This document shows, piece by piece, positions 42,690 through 52,346 of a DNA stretch of 64,000 nucleotides. The notes beneath the pieces were generated by a model. The model was not told the origin of the DNA and made no database searches. It saw nothing but the letters and a program-made list of their open reading frames with translations. A program made the position numbers and the translations under genes. The stretch is from Defluviimonas sp. SAOS-178_SWC (lineage in GTDB: Bacteria > Pseudomonadota > Alphaproteobacteria > Rhodobacterales > Rhodobacteraceae). The stretch's first letter is position 1; the number at the start of each line of letters is the position of its first letter. The DNA lies in NCBI RefSeq assembly GCF_039830135.1, contig NZ_CP156081.1, positions 1,908,001 to 1,972,000 on the forward strand, in the 5' to 3' direction.

Positions 42690-43681
42690 GCCGGGACCTC
42701 CTGGTACAGGTGGCAGGCGACCCGGTGGGAGGCGTCGACCTGGGTGTCATGCGGCAGTGCCGTCTTGCAGATGTCGCCGATGTATTTCGGGCATCGGGTA
42801 TGAAAGACGCAGCCCGTCGGCCGTTCGAGCGGCGACGGGATGTCGCCCGCGACCGGCGTGAGCGGCGCGTCGAGATCGTCGAGCTTCGGCAGCGCGGCAA
42901 GGAGCCCTTGCGTATAGGGATGCTTCGGATTGCGGATCACCTCGCGCACCGGGCCTTCCTCGATCAGCCTGCCGAGATACATGACGCTGACCTTGTCGGC
43001 GGTCTGGGCGATCACGCCGAGGTCGTGGGTGATGAAGATGATGCCCATGTGGAATTCGCTGACGAGGTCCTTCATCAGGTCAATCACCTGCGCCTGGATC
43101 GTGACGTCGAGGGCTGTCGTCGGTTCGTCCGCGATCAGAAGCTTCGGCTTGGTCGACAGCGCCATCGCGATCATCGCCCGCTGCCGCATCCCGCCCGATA
43201 GCTCGAACGCATACTGGTCGACGCGGCGGCCCGGATCCGAGATGCCGACCCGGTCGAGCATCTCAATGGAGATTTCCCGCGCCCGCGCCTTCGACATGTC
43301 GGAATGGAGCTGCAACTGCTCCACCATCTGCTTGCCGATGGTGATGGCGGGCGCGAAGCTCGCCATCGGTTCCTGAAAGATCATCGAGATCGCGCCGCCG
43401 CGCACGACCTTCAGCTCGCGCGCCGTCTTCAACGCCAGGACGTCGACGGGTCCGGTGTCCGTGTGCAGAGTGATCCTGCTTTCAGGGCTGTAGAACGCGT
43501 TCTTCGCATTGAGATGCATCAGGGCCTTCGCCGTCACCGACTTGCCCGAACCGCTTTCGCCGACCAGCCCCATGACCTGACCCTTGTCGATGGAAAAGCT
43601 CACATCGTCTACGGCGGTGATCAGCCCCTCGTCGGTGCGGAACTTGAGCGTGAGGTTCTTGACTTCGATCAGTGCCGTCAT
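42686..43681 (-). CDS. Oligopeptide/dipeptide ABC transporter ATP-binding protein (OppD-like)
   Basis: A 331-aa ATPase from ATG 43681, which overlaps the permease stop (ATGA); an earlier in-frame start would run into the permease gene. Walker A is GESGSGKSV, signature LSGGMRQRAMIAMAL, Walker B LLIADEPTTALD, and the C-terminal GCVFHTRCPKYIGDICK has the OppD cysteine pattern. It pairs with the OppF-like subunit. Confidence 0.92.
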   Translation of the reverse strand: MTALIEVKNLTLKFRTDEGLITAVDDVSFSIDKGQVMGLVGESGSGKSVTAKALMHLNAKNAFYSPESRITLHTDTGPVDVLALKTARELKVVRGGAISMIFQEPMASFAPAITIGKQMVEQLQLHSDMSKARAREISIEMLDRVGISDPGRRVDQYAFELSGGMRQRAMIAMALSTKPKLLIADEPTTALDVTIQAQVIDLMKDLVSEFHMGIIFITHDLGVIAQTADKVSVMYLGRLIEEGPVREVIRNPKHPYTQGLLAALPKLDDLDAPLTPVAGDIPSPLERPTGCVFHTRCPKYIGDICKTALPHDTQVDASHRVACHLYQEVPA

Positions 43682-44829
43682 TTCTTCGTATCCGAATAGG
43701 GGTCCGCCGCGTCGCGCAAGCCGTCGCCGACGAAGACGAAGGCGAGAACCAGCGCCACGAAGAAGATGACGGGAATGAAATACCACTGGTAGTTCAGAAG
43801 GACGTCGGCCTTTGAGACGTTCTGCATCAGCGCGCCGAGCGAGTTGACCGGATCCTTGAGGCCGAGGCCGATGAAGGAAAGCGCGGTTTCCGAACGCACC
43901 ATGTAGGGAAACGAGATCATCAGGTCGACGATTATGTAGCTTGTGAACGAGGGCAGCAGGTGCCGCCGGATGATGTGGCCGGGCGAGGCGCCGCAAAGCT
44001 CGGCGGCGAGCACGTATTCCTGTGTCCGCTCGGTCAGAAGGTGGGTTCGTATTCGTCGCGCCAGTGTCGGCCAGCCGATCAGGCCGAGGATGATCGAGAT
44101 AAAGAAGAACCGTGTCTCGGACGACCAGTGGTCGGGCATGAAGGCGGCGAGCGCCATGAAAAGCGGGATCGAGGGCACTGTCCGGATCGCGTCGGTGATC
44201 ATCTGGAGGACGCTGTCGATCCAGCCGCCGAAATAGCCGGCGACCCCGCCGATGATCAGCGCCAGGACGAAGGAGATGAGAACGCCGAGCGTGCCGACGG
44301 CGAGGGATGTCCAGATCGCGTGGAGGGTTCGGCCAAAGATGTCCTTGCCGCTGGCATCGGTGCCGAAGAGGTGAATCTTGCCGCCCTCGTCGACGCCGAA
44401 GAGGTGGATATCGGACGGAACGACGCCAAGAATCTTGTAGTCCCAGTCGCGGACGAAGAAGCGGACGTAGAGCCGGTGATCCCGGTTCTCCGTCACCACC
44501 CAGCGGAAGTTGGTCTTGATGGAGCGTTCACGCTCGGTCGCGTAAATGAAGGGGCGGATGGAAAACCCGTTCTCGTCGCTGAACTTCGGGAACTGCGGCG
44601 CGCCGTTCTCGTAATTCTCGTCCCGCCCGGCGATGGTCGGGTCGTAGGGCGACAGGAAGGGCGCGAACAGGCCCATCATGATCATGAGTACCAGCGCCCA
44701 GGCGGCGATCATCGCGGTGCGGTTGCCCTTGAAGCGCGCCCAGATGAGCTGGCCCTGCGAGGCGGTGAAATAGGCTTCCTTGGCCTTCTGGTCGATCCCG
44801 CCGACGGTGGCTGTCTTGCGTCCGAACAT
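43678..44829 (-). CDS. Oligopeptide ABC transporter permease (OppC-like)
   Basis: A 383-aa permease. A first helix at about 37-58 is followed by an unusually long periplasmic loop (about 60-165) and then the BPD-transp-1 core with EAA loop (AAELCGASPGHIIRRHLLPSF). It ends in GDGLRDAADPYSDTK, typical of DppC/OppC. The large loop resembles that of YejE-like permeases, suggesting a specialised peptide substrate. Confidence 0.9.
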   Translation of the reverse strand: MFGRKTATVGGIDQKAKEAYFTASQGQLIWARFKGNRTAMIAAWALVLMIMMGLFAPFLSPYDPTIAGRDENYENGAPQFPKFSDENGFSIRPFIYATERERSIKTNFRWVVTENRDHRLYVRFFVRDWDYKILGVVPSDIHLFGVDEGGKIHLFGTDASGKDIFGRTLHAIWTSLAVGTLGVLISFVLALIIGGVAGYFGGWIDSVLQMITDAIRTVPSIPLFMALAAFMPDHWSSETRFFFISIILGLIGWPTLARRIRTHLLTERTQEYVLAAELCGASPGHIIRRHLLPSFTSYIIVDLMISFPYMVRSETALSFIGLGLKDPVNSLGALMQNVSKADVLLNYQWYFIPVIFFVALVLAFVFVGDGLRDAADPYSDTKK

Positions 44830-44832
44830 CGC

Positions 44833-45840
44833 TTATCCCATCATGCCGCGGCGCACGCGCGGGTCGATCAGGGCCAGCAGGATGTCGGTGGCGAAGTTCA
44901 GCGCCACGATACTGGCCGTCAAGAGGAAGATGATCGCGCCGGCAAGCTGCTGGTCGTTCGACCGGGCGAGGCTTTCGAAGAGAAGCGCGCCCGATTCCGT
45001 CAGCGTCAGGATCAGCGCGACGATGGGCAATTCGTTGAAGATGCGGTTGAGGTCGAAGCCGAGCGAGTTGATCACCGGCCCCAGTGAATGCTTGGCCGGA
45101 TAGCGCCAGAGAAGCTTCGAGCCCGACACCCCGCGCGCGGCGGCGGCGGTGACGTAAAGCTTCCCGATCTCGTCCAGCATCAGCGCCCGCACCGTTTGGA
45201 GCGCGAAGGCGGTCGCCGACCAGCCGAGGATGAAGACCGGCAGCCAGGCCCGGCTGAGGAAGTCGCCGAACTTCGCCCAACTCCAGGCCGCGTCCCGGTA
45301 TTCCTTCGAGAAGAGCCCGGTCAGACTGTCGCCGAAGACGACGGTCGAGAAGAGCATGATGATCAGCGCGAGGAGGAAGTTGGGCAGGGCGAGGCCAAGA
45401 TAGCTCACGAAGCGAAGCGAATTGTTGGTCACCGGATTGGTGGAACTCGCCGATATGATACCGATCGGCACCGCGATCGCGTAGGACAGGATCAGCGCCG
45501 CCATGCAGATGCCGAGCGAGATCCAGAACTTGTCCGCGAGAAGCTGGTTGATGTTGAGGCGCAGGATGCAGCTGTCGCCGAACTCGCCGTGGACGAAGAC
45601 GTTGTAGACCCACTTGCCCCAGCGTTCCGGGAACGGCCGGTCGAGGCCGAGGCGTTTTTCCTCCGCCGCGATGTCGGCGATGGTGATCTGGGAGCCTTGG
45701 GTGTTCTTGAACGCCAGGTAGCGTTCCGCGCAGGTGCCGGGTACCAGCTCCATCAGCGTGAAAACGATGAGCGACACGGTGAGAAGCGTCACCAGCGCCA
45801 TGAAGGCACGGGTCAGCGCGAATTGGGCAAATTGGGCCAT
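44833..45840 (-). CDS. Oligopeptide ABC transporter permease (OppB-like)
   Basis: A 335-aa permease with an N-terminal helix (AFMALVTLLTVSLIVFTLMELVPG), the OppB/DppB N-terminal domain and an EAA loop (TAAAARGVSGSKLLWRYPAKHSL). It ends in LALIDPRVRRGM. It is 3 bp before the next permease gene and separated from the binding protein gene by a strong hairpin. Confidence 0.9.
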   Translation of the reverse strand: MAQFAQFALTRAFMALVTLLTVSLIVFTLMELVPGTCAERYLAFKNTQGSQITIADIAAEEKRLGLDRPFPERWGKWVYNVFVHGEFGDSCILRLNINQLLADKFWISLGICMAALILSYAIAVPIGIISASSTNPVTNNSLRFVSYLGLALPNFLLALIIMLFSTVVFGDSLTGLFSKEYRDAAWSWAKFGDFLSRAWLPVFILGWSATAFALQTVRALMLDEIGKLYVTAAAARGVSGSKLLWRYPAKHSLGPVINSLGFDLNRIFNELPIVALILTLTESGALLFESLARSNDQQLAGAIIFLLTASIVALNFATDILLALIDPRVRRGMMG

Positions 45841-45875
45841 GGTCTAGCGCGTCCTGTCGGTCGGAGACGACGTCA

Positions 45876-45905
45876 GGCCGGGGCGAGCGATCACGCGCCC
45901 CGGCC
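45876..45905 (-). promoter_or_regulatory. Intergenic hairpin between peptide-binding-protein and OppB-like genes
   Basis: A perfect 10-bp inverted repeat GGCCGGGGCG (45876-45885) and CGCCCCGGCC (45896-45905) lies between the binding protein and the first permease gene. Without a T-run it is probably a partial terminator or RNA-stability element that favours binding-protein mRNA. Confidence 0.65.
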
Positions 45906-45928
45906 GATGGCTCTGTCAGGTCACGCCG

Positions 45929-47968
45929 TCACTCGTCGAAGTACCACTGCGACGCCCGGTACGGGTAGGTGCGGTAGTATTCGTAGGACGCGGTCTTGAA
46001 CTCCGGGAAGTTCTTGAGCGCGTTCCGGTGGTAGATCGGATCCGGCGTCAGCGCCGTGCCGATGAACAGCAGGTTCGAGGTCATGTTCTCGACCAGGCGG
46101 TTCGCGATCGCCTTGAACTCATCCGTGCCCGACGGCGTCGATTGCAGCAAGTTGATGTCGGCCATCAGCTGCTTGACGTAGTCGGGAGGCTCCACCCCGC
46201 TGGCGCCGTTGCTGTCGACCCATTCGGCCCAAAGCATACCGGTGCGGTGGGCGAAGTAGTTCTCGAACGGCGGCACCCAGAGCTCGTTGTTGCCCATGAT
46301 GATGCCGACGGGCTGGCCCTTCTCCCACAGGCCCACATCAAGCTGGTTGGAGGATTGGGCCGAGCGGTATTCGTCCGGCGTGATTTCCTTCACAGCGGTC
46401 TTGATGCCGACATTGGCCCAATCCTGCGCGAAGAGCTCGACGACCTGACCGGCGATGCCTTGGGTCGCAAATTGCAGGTTCAGGACCAGGGGCGCCCCCG
46501 AGGGCAGGTCGCGCATTCCGTCGCCGTCCTTGTCGACGACGCCGACCTCGTCCAGAAGCGCCTTGGCGCCGTCCGGGTCGAACTCGGTCGCGAAGGTCTT
46601 CCACTTCGGATCGATATAGTCCGGCAGCGGCGAGAAGCCGGTATACTGCTGGATCGTTCCCTCGCCGAAATACGCGGTCTCGTTCAGCGCCTCGCGGTTG
46701 ATCGCGATCGACATCGCCTTGCGGAACCGCAGGTCGCCGAAGACGGCGCGCTTTTCCTCATCCGCCGAGGTGACGTTGAACGACACCGCATGCATGGCGA
46801 TCTTCGGCTTCAGCTGGATCGAGTAGCCGCCCTTTTCCTGGTTCTCGAGCAGGAACGGGGCGTCGGACAACTGGAGCGACTGGCTCTTGTAGTCCGCCTC
46901 GCCGTTGACGAGCTTCAAAAGGCGCACTTCCTGGTCGTTGGCGAAGAGTTCGTCCATCTCGTTGATGTAGGGAAGCTGCTGGCCCGTCGGGTCAACCTGG
47001 AAGAAGTAGGGATTGGCGACGAAGTGCCGGCCCTCGGTCGTTTCGCGGATGACGATATGGCTTTCTAGCGTCGGCGCCGCGTCGGCCGGCATGTTCGCCA
47101 CCTTGTCGGGCGAGTTCAGCATCGGCGTGGCGGTGTCCATCCAGTCGGAGTTGCCGTAGTAGGCCTTGATCACCTCGTAGCCGTTCGCGAAGCCGAGCGC
47201 CTGGGCTTCCTTGTCGGCATCCGGGTTGATCTCCGGATGGAACTTGCCGAGGAAGTGCTTGGGCTGGAAGGCCTGCGCGAAGTGCGTCGCGAAGTGGGCG
47301 AGCAGCCCCGGCTTCGGCGCCGGAAGGTTGAAGACCACCATCTCGTCATCCGGCGTGTCGACCGTCATCCGTTCGCCGGCGACCAGAACATAGTCCTTCG
47401 GTTTCTCGATGACGTTCGGGTCGAGCGCGAGGTTGTCGTACCAGAACTTGACGTCGGCCGAGGTGAAGGGCTGACCGTCAGACCACTTGTGGCCCTTGCG
47501 CAGATGGAAGGTCAGCTTGGTGAAGTCGTTGTTCCACTCCCAGCTTTTCGCGACATTCGGCACGATGGTTTCAAGGTCGTCCGAGTAGCGTACGAGGTTG
47601 ACGTGGCGAAGCGACATGAAGTCGGACGTGCCCGCCTCGGTCGCGTTCGACAGCGCGTCGAGCGTTCCGCCGTATTTGCCGACGGAATCGTAGGGCACGA
47701 CGACCAGCGGGTCCTCGGGCAGACGCTCGGCGACCGAGGCCAGCGCCGGGTTCGCGCGGATCTGACCGTTCAGATCGCCGATGGCCGGGTTTTCGGACAG
47801 TTCCATCGTGCAGCCTGCGGCCGCCTGGAACTCGCTCAGGTCATATTGTTCGGGAAAGGCGCCGGCTGCGACACCCCCCATATCCGCAACGGTTATCCCC
47901 GGGCAGTTCGCGAACGCGGCGGCCGGGATGACCAGCAACGCCACGCTGCCTAACAGCAATTTCTTCAT
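45929..47968 (-). CDS. Periplasmic oligopeptide-binding protein (family 5)
   Basis: A 679-aa exported protein with a signal peptide (LLLGSVALLVIPAAAFANC) and SBP-bac-5 features (FTKLTFHLRKGHKWSDGQPFTSADVKFWYD, FRKAMSIAINREALNE). It is larger than OppA (about 540 aa). AGGAGAG precedes the ATG. First gene of the five-gene peptide-uptake operon; a candidate sigma70 promoter lies about 210 bases upstream. Confidence 0.9.
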   Translation of the reverse strand: MKKLLLGSVALLVIPAAAFANCPGITVADMGGVAAGAFPEQYDLSEFQAAAGCTMELSENPAIGDLNGQIRANPALASVAERLPEDPLVVVPYDSVGKYGGTLDALSNATEAGTSDFMSLRHVNLVRYSDDLETIVPNVAKSWEWNNDFTKLTFHLRKGHKWSDGQPFTSADVKFWYDNLALDPNVIEKPKDYVLVAGERMTVDTPDDEMVVFNLPAPKPGLLAHFATHFAQAFQPKHFLGKFHPEINPDADKEAQALGFANGYEVIKAYYGNSDWMDTATPMLNSPDKVANMPADAAPTLESHIVIRETTEGRHFVANPYFFQVDPTGQQLPYINEMDELFANDQEVRLLKLVNGEADYKSQSLQLSDAPFLLENQEKGGYSIQLKPKIAMHAVSFNVTSADEEKRAVFGDLRFRKAMSIAINREALNETAYFGEGTIQQYTGFSPLPDYIDPKWKTFATEFDPDGAKALLDEVGVVDKDGDGMRDLPSGAPLVLNLQFATQGIAGQVVELFAQDWANVGIKTAVKEITPDEYRSAQSSNQLDVGLWEKGQPVGIIMGNNELWVPPFENYFAHRTGMLWAEWVDSNGASGVEPPDYVKQLMADINLLQSTPSGTDEFKAIANRLVENMTSNLLFIGTALTPDPIYHRNALKNFPEFKTASYEYYRTYPYRASQWYFDE

Positions 47969-48178
47969 GATCTCTCCTGTCGTTTTTGCTTACCGGAAGC
48001 TTATGGTTTTTTTGACGTATCCGGCCACGGTAACAGAAAGGCTACGCAGGGCCGGCAACTCCGTATATGTCCAGTGCATCCTTTCGGGTAAGGCCAGGCG
48101 CCGGTTGCCATCGAGCTGCGTCAAGGCTGGCGGCGGGCGCGGGCCGGGTCATTCGGAACGGTGCGGACGCGTGACCAA

Positions 48179-48208
48179 ATTATGTGATTGCGAACAATTT
48201 TCCGTCAA
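48179..48208 (-). promoter_or_regulatory. Candidate sigma70 promoter for the peptide transporter operon
   Basis: On the minus strand TTGACG (48208-48203) and CATAAT (48184-48179) are 18 bases apart, close to the -35/-10 consensus, about 210 bases upstream of the binding-protein start. The 316-bp gap (47969-48284) holds no gene that I can support, so a long leader RNA is implied. Confidence 0.55.
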
Positions 48209-48284
48209 GCGGATTTGCTTTGCGACATTCGAAAGTCGAGGTGCGTGCGGGGATCGGGTCCCGTCGCCCGATTGGTCCGCGCGG

Positions 48285-49799
48285 TCACGCGCGGGGCACC
48301 GACACGACGCCGTCGCTGGTGACCATCGTTCGGGCGAAGAGCGCGTTGGCGTGGCGCATCCGATGGTCGAGCATCGCCCGCGTCATCGCAAGGAGCGCTG
48401 GCTGCGCGTCCGGCTCCGCCGCGATGTCGAGCATCTCGCCTTCCGCACGGTGATCGAAAAGAAGCGGCGGCAGGCCGGCGTTGACATGCACGAGCGTATG
48501 GGTCGGCCCGCGAAGAATCGCCAGGTTCGCCTCCTCCGGTGCGAGGCCGAGCGCCGCGAAGGCTGGGTGCGGGGCAACCGGGTCGCCGAAATCGAGTTCG
48601 GAGAACGTATAGGTCCGCCATGTCTCGGGAGTTTCGCCCTTCAGGTGTGGCGCGAGGCTGTGTCCGTCCATCGAATGCGGGACCGGCAGACCGAGGCAGT
48701 CGAGGATCGTGGGTGTGACGTCGACGGCCTCGGTCGGCAGGTCGACCGCACGGCCGAACTGCGCGGGCAGCGACGGGTCGCGGATGATCAGGGCGGTATG
48801 GTAGGCGGCGTCGTAGAAGGTCGACTTGCCCCAGGCGTGATGATCGCCGAGCATCTCGCCGTGATCGGCGGTGACGACGATCAGGGTGCTGTCGTACTGG
48901 CCGGTGTCCTTCAGAAAGCCGATGACCCGGCCGAGGTGGTGATCGACCTCGGTCGCGAGCCCGAGATAGATCGCCCGCAGTATCTGAACGTTCTCGTCCG
49001 TGGGGGCGAGGTCGGGAAAGCCCTCGACCGTGGAGGAGATCGGGGCCTTCGCATGGCTCGCCGCGATCAGCGGGTGGCGCGCGCGTTCGGCCTCCACCGG
49101 GCCGATGCGGACAGGCAGCGGCAGGGTGGCGGGGTCGTACATGCGGTTGTAGGGCGCGGGGGCCACCAATGGCGGATGCGGGCGGATATAGGTCAGATGC
49201 GCGAACCAGCCGGGCTTGCGAACCCGAAGCGCGGCGAGCGTCTGGTCCGTCAGGAAGGCGGTGTCGCTGTCCTCGGCCCGGTAGAGGGCCGGATCGTCGG
49301 GGCGCGGCCCGGCCGGGCGGAAGATGTCGGGATAGGGCGGAACGTCATAGCCCTTCGCCGTCAGATGCGCCCGCCAGGGCAAGCTTTCCTCAAGCCGCAT
49401 CTCGACCACTTCCTGAAAACCCGGCATCACCTGCTCGTAGCTCTTCAGCACCGGATCACCGGGCGGAAAGGCGCGCGGGTCCTGCGTCGTGTCGGTGTAG
49501 CCGAAGAGAAGCGGCAGCCAGCCGGCCTTCCGCACCTCGGTCGCGAGGTTCGGCGTGTCGTGGCGCAGGGGCGTTCCGTTCCGGGTGGACCGGTGGTTCA
49601 TCGCATATTGCCCGGTCAGGATCGACGCCCGCGACGGGCCGCAGGGATTGACCACGGAATAGTGGCGGCGGAACGACACCGCGTCCGCCATCAGGGCCCG
49701 GAGGTTGGGCAGATCCACGTGATCCGCGAGAGCCCCGAAGAGGCAGTCGGCCCGCAACTGGTCGATGACGACGAAAAGCACGTTGCGGTCGGCTGGCAT
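48285..49799 (-). CDS. Sulfatase-superfamily hydrolase (phosphonate monoester hydrolase-like)
   Basis: A 504-aa soluble enzyme from ATG 49799 (AAGGA eight bases upstream). The N-terminus FVVIDQLRAD supplies metal ligands, the formylglycine site is C53 in NPCGPSRAS (C-x-P-x-R type), and a second metal motif VTADHGEMLGDHH follows. No signal peptide is seen, which fits phosphonate monoester/phosphodiester hydrolases of rhizobia rather than exported sulfatases. It needs conversion of Cys53 to formylglycine; a functional FGE is not evident in the window. Confidence 0.82.
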   Translation of the reverse strand: MPADRNVLFVVIDQLRADCLFGALADHVDLPNLRALMADAVSFRRHYSVVNPCGPSRASILTGQYAMNHRSTRNGTPLRHDTPNLATEVRKAGWLPLLFGYTDTTQDPRAFPPGDPVLKSYEQVMPGFQEVVEMRLEESLPWRAHLTAKGYDVPPYPDIFRPAGPRPDDPALYRAEDSDTAFLTDQTLAALRVRKPGWFAHLTYIRPHPPLVAPAPYNRMYDPATLPLPVRIGPVEAERARHPLIAASHAKAPISSTVEGFPDLAPTDENVQILRAIYLGLATEVDHHLGRVIGFLKDTGQYDSTLIVVTADHGEMLGDHHAWGKSTFYDAAYHTALIIRDPSLPAQFGRAVDLPTEAVDVTPTILDCLGLPVPHSMDGHSLAPHLKGETPETWRTYTFSELDFGDPVAPHPAFAALGLAPEEANLAILRGPTHTLVHVNAGLPPLLFDHRAEGEMLDIAAEPDAQPALLAMTRAMLDHRMRHANALFARTMVTSDGVVSVPRA

Positions 49800-49881
49800 G
49801 TGGCGGTCCTTGGGTTCCTGTGGGAGTCCGGCCGAAGAAGAACACCGGCGCGGGGGCCGGCGCAACCGGGAACGCGACGCG

Positions 49882-50361
49882 TCAGCCGTCAAGCTCTCCG
49901 TGGATCGCGAACTGGTCGAGCCCGGCCTCGCTCGCCTCGATGAACCGGAACTGTTCGCGAACACCTGCTTCCGTCAATTCGCGCAGGACGGTCAGGATCG
50001 TGTTCGGCGGATGATCGGCGCAAAGTTCGGCCATCTGCGAAATCTCCTCGGCCGCGACGGGGCGCGCGGCCTCGGCCGACGGCGCGCCGTAGACATCGAC
50101 GAAATGCCGGGCGAGCCGGTCGACGAGGCTTTCGTATTCGTCGGGTTCGATCCGGGTAACGGCGACGAAGGTGACGCGGCCGAAGGTTTCCACGCCGAGC
50201 CAGCCATTCGCAAAGGCCTGCCGCGCCTTGCCGGTCAGATCCGCCTCGGACCAGTTGGAAAACTCGAACCCGCCCGAGATCGCCCATTCGCCGGTCCGCG
50301 CCGGGCTGTGAAACACGTTGCGGTCGCTTTCGTCGAAATGGATCGCGCGGGCGAGGTGCAT
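49882..50361 (-). CDS. Small conserved protein linked to formate dehydrogenase genes (DUF6505-like)
   Basis: A 159-aa soluble protein starting MHLARAIHFDESDRNVF. It reads like a conserved accessory family (DUF6505, tentative) found next to lipoate-ligase-like and Mrp genes in Rhodobacterales. No catalytic motif is visible. It starts 1 bp before the stop-proximal end of the lipoate-ligase-like gene, so it closes that operon. Confidence 0.65.
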   Translation of the reverse strand: MHLARAIHFDESDRNVFHSPARTGEWAISGGFEFSNWSEADLTGKARQAFANGWLGVETFGRVTFVAVTRIEPDEYESLVDRLARHFVDVYGAPSAEAARPVAAEEISQMAELCADHPPNTILTVLRELTEAGVREQFRFIEASEAGLDQFAIHGELDG

Positions 50362-50362
50362 A

Positions 50363-51085
50363 TCAGTCCTCCTCGATGATCCGCGATAGCGGGATCAGCC
50401 GGGTTGTGCCGTTGGTCTTCAGGAGCATGCCGAAATTCTCGTCGACCCCGAGGAATGTCCCGGCGAGCCGCTCATCGGGCAGCGCCATCGCGACCGGCTT
50501 GCCGAGGTTCCAGGCGAGGCCGGACCATTCCCGGTGCAGCTCCGCCCGCCCACCCTGGTCGTCAAGCCGGTTGATCCAGACGAGGCTGTGGCGGGACCAG
50601 CCTTCGAGGATGTCGACGGGGTCGAGATCGCCGCAGCCCTCATGGTCGAGCGCGGTGCGGTCCGGGGTTTCGCCCGGTTCCCATTCCGGCGGCAGTTTCA
50701 ACGTCAGTTCCAGCCCGACCACAAGCCAGTCGGGCAGGGCGGCGGGGTCGCGGGTGGACGACCAGAGCCGGAGCCCGCCGGTATGCGCGCCGTTGAGGCG
50801 AACGCCCCCCGACCAGTCGAGATGCACCGCCGTTTCCGGTGGTGCCAGAACGCCGAGTGCGTTCTGGAGCCCGAGCCCGCAGGCGATGAAGGCCGCCATC
50901 GCCGGTTCCAGGGCGACTTCGGGGGCAAGCACCAGCGCGGCGCGCAGGCGCTCGGGCGAGACCGACCAGGTGAGAAGCCCGGCATCGACCCCCCGCCGCG
51001 CCTGATCGCAGGCGATCTTGAACGGGTTGGCCGGCCCGGCCGCGAGCCCCCTCATCAGCGGTGGAAAGGTCGGGATCTGCGTCAT
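50363..51085 (-). CDS. Biotin/lipoate ligase-like protein with DUF4444-type C-terminus
   Basis: A 240-aa protein from ATG 51085, overlapping the Mrp stop (ATGA). The N-terminal two-thirds resemble the biotin/lipoate protein ligase fold (PDWLVVGLELTLKLP) but lack the GRGR-like lysine motif that I would expect; the C-terminus (about 190-240, LAGTFLGVDENFGMLLKT) resembles DUF4444. It may have a maturation role for the formate dehydrogenase locus. Ligase activity is uncertain. Confidence 0.65.
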   Translation of the reverse strand: MTQIPTFPPLMRGLAAGPANPFKIACDQARRGVDAGLLTWSVSPERLRAALVLAPEVALEPAMAAFIACGLGLQNALGVLAPPETAVHLDWSGGVRLNGAHTGGLRLWSSTRDPAALPDWLVVGLELTLKLPPEWEPGETPDRTALDHEGCGDLDPVDILEGWSRHSLVWINRLDDQGGRAELHREWSGLAWNLGKPVAMALPDERLAGTFLGVDENFGMLLKTNGTTRLIPLSRIIEED

Positions 51086-52149
51086 GCAAGCCCGTCCGCG
51101 ATGAGCCGTTTCGCAAGGTCGCGGAAGGCGCGGGCCTGGGGCGAGGCGGATTTCGACACCACGACCGGCGCGCCGCCGTCGGCGGCGGTCCGGATGTCGA
51201 GATGGAGCGGGATCTCGGCCAGAAGCGGCACCCCGAGCTTTTCCGCCTCTGCCCGCACACCGCCGTGGCCGAAGATATGCTCCTCGTGCCCGCAGTTCGA
51301 ACAGACATGGACGGCCATGTTCTCGATCATGCCGAGGATCGGCGTGCCCATCTTGCGGAACATGTCGATCCCCTTCCGCGCGTCGAGAAGGGCGATGTCC
51401 TGCGGGGTCGAGACAATGACCGCGCCCGTTACCTCGGCCTTCTGCGCCAGGGTCATCTGCACGTCGCCGGTGCCGGGCGGCAGGTCGACGAGAAGAACGT
51501 CGAGCGCGCCCCACTGCACCTGGAAGAGCATCTGTTGCAACGCCCCCATCAGCATCGGCCCGCGCCAGACGACCGCCTCGTCGTCGCGCGTCATCAGGCC
51601 GAGCGACATCAGCGTCACGCCGTGATTGCGCAGGGGCAGGATGGTCTTTCCGTCGGGCGAGGCGGGGCGCCCCGTGACGCCGAGCATCCGGGGCTGCGAC
51701 GGACCGTAGACGTCGGCGTCCAGAAGTCCGACGCGCCGCCCCTCGGCCGAGAGGGCGGCGGCGAGGTTGGCGGCGACGGTCGATTTGCCGACGCCGCCCT
51801 TGCCGGACGCGATGGCGACGATCCGGTCGATGCCCGCGATCTTCGCCGGCCCCTGCGGCTTCGGCTTCGCGCCGGTCTTCAGATCGGGCGGCGGGGGCGC
51901 GGCCGAATGCGCGGTCATCACGACCGAGACGGAGCCGACCCCCGGCAGGGCGCGTACCTTTGCCTCCGCCTCCGCGCGGGCGGGCTCCATCCGGGCCGCG
52001 CGGGCCGGGTCGATTTCCAGCACGAAGCGCACCGCGCCATCCTCGACGGTCAGGGCGCGCACCAGGCCGGCGGACACGATATCCTTGCCGCCGACGGGAT
52101 CGGCGACGGACTTCAGAGCGTTCAGAACGTCGTCGCGTCCAAGGCTCAT
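51082..52149 (-). CDS. mrp: Mrp/ApbC-type P-loop ATPase, Fe-S cluster carrier
   Basis: A 355-aa protein with an N-terminal MIP18-like domain (about 1-95) and a deviant Walker A GKGGVGKST typical of the MinD/Mrp class. The C-terminal CSNCGHEEHIFG supplies the CxxC that binds a bridging Fe-S cluster between monomers. It would load Fe-S clusters onto apo-proteins, plausibly the many clusters of the adjacent formate dehydrogenase and ferredoxin. It overlaps the small gene upstream by 4 bp. Confidence 0.9.
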   Translation of the reverse strand: MSLGRDDVLNALKSVADPVGGKDIVSAGLVRALTVEDGAVRFVLEIDPARAARMEPARAEAEAKVRALPGVGSVSVVMTAHSAAPPPPDLKTGAKPKPQGPAKIAGIDRIVAIASGKGGVGKSTVAANLAAALSAEGRRVGLLDADVYGPSQPRMLGVTGRPASPDGKTILPLRNHGVTLMSLGLMTRDDEAVVWRGPMLMGALQQMLFQVQWGALDVLLVDLPPGTGDVQMTLAQKAEVTGAVIVSTPQDIALLDARKGIDMFRKMGTPILGMIENMAVHVCSNCGHEEHIFGHGGVRAEAEKLGVPLLAEIPLHLDIRTAADGGAPVVVSKSASPQARAFRDLAKRLIADGLA

Positions 52150-52346
52150 GCCGAGGGTCCGGTGATCTTGCCCGTCACCACATGCTCGACATCGAGCCCG
52201 TCGATCGTCAGCACCATCTTTGCGGTGAAACTGCGGCCTGCCGCATCGGCGCCGGCCTTGCGCACGCCGTCCTCGATCGCCTGTTGCGAGGTCACGCCGA
52301 CCTGCTTGAGGAACTTGCGCATCGACATGTTGAACTCATCGTCCAT
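52146..52346 (-). CDS. Small conserved protein (DUF6494-like)
   Basis: A 66-aa soluble protein (MDDEFNMSMRKFLKQVGVTS) with AAGGAG six bases before the ATG. It resembles a small family (DUF6494, tentative) next to mrp in Rhodobacterales. No known function. First gene of the mrp operon and divergent from the cytochrome gene. Confidence 0.65.
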   Translation of the reverse strand: MDDEFNMSMRKFLKQVGVTSQQAIEDGVRKAGADAAGRSFTAKMVLTIDGLDVEHVVTGKITGPSA

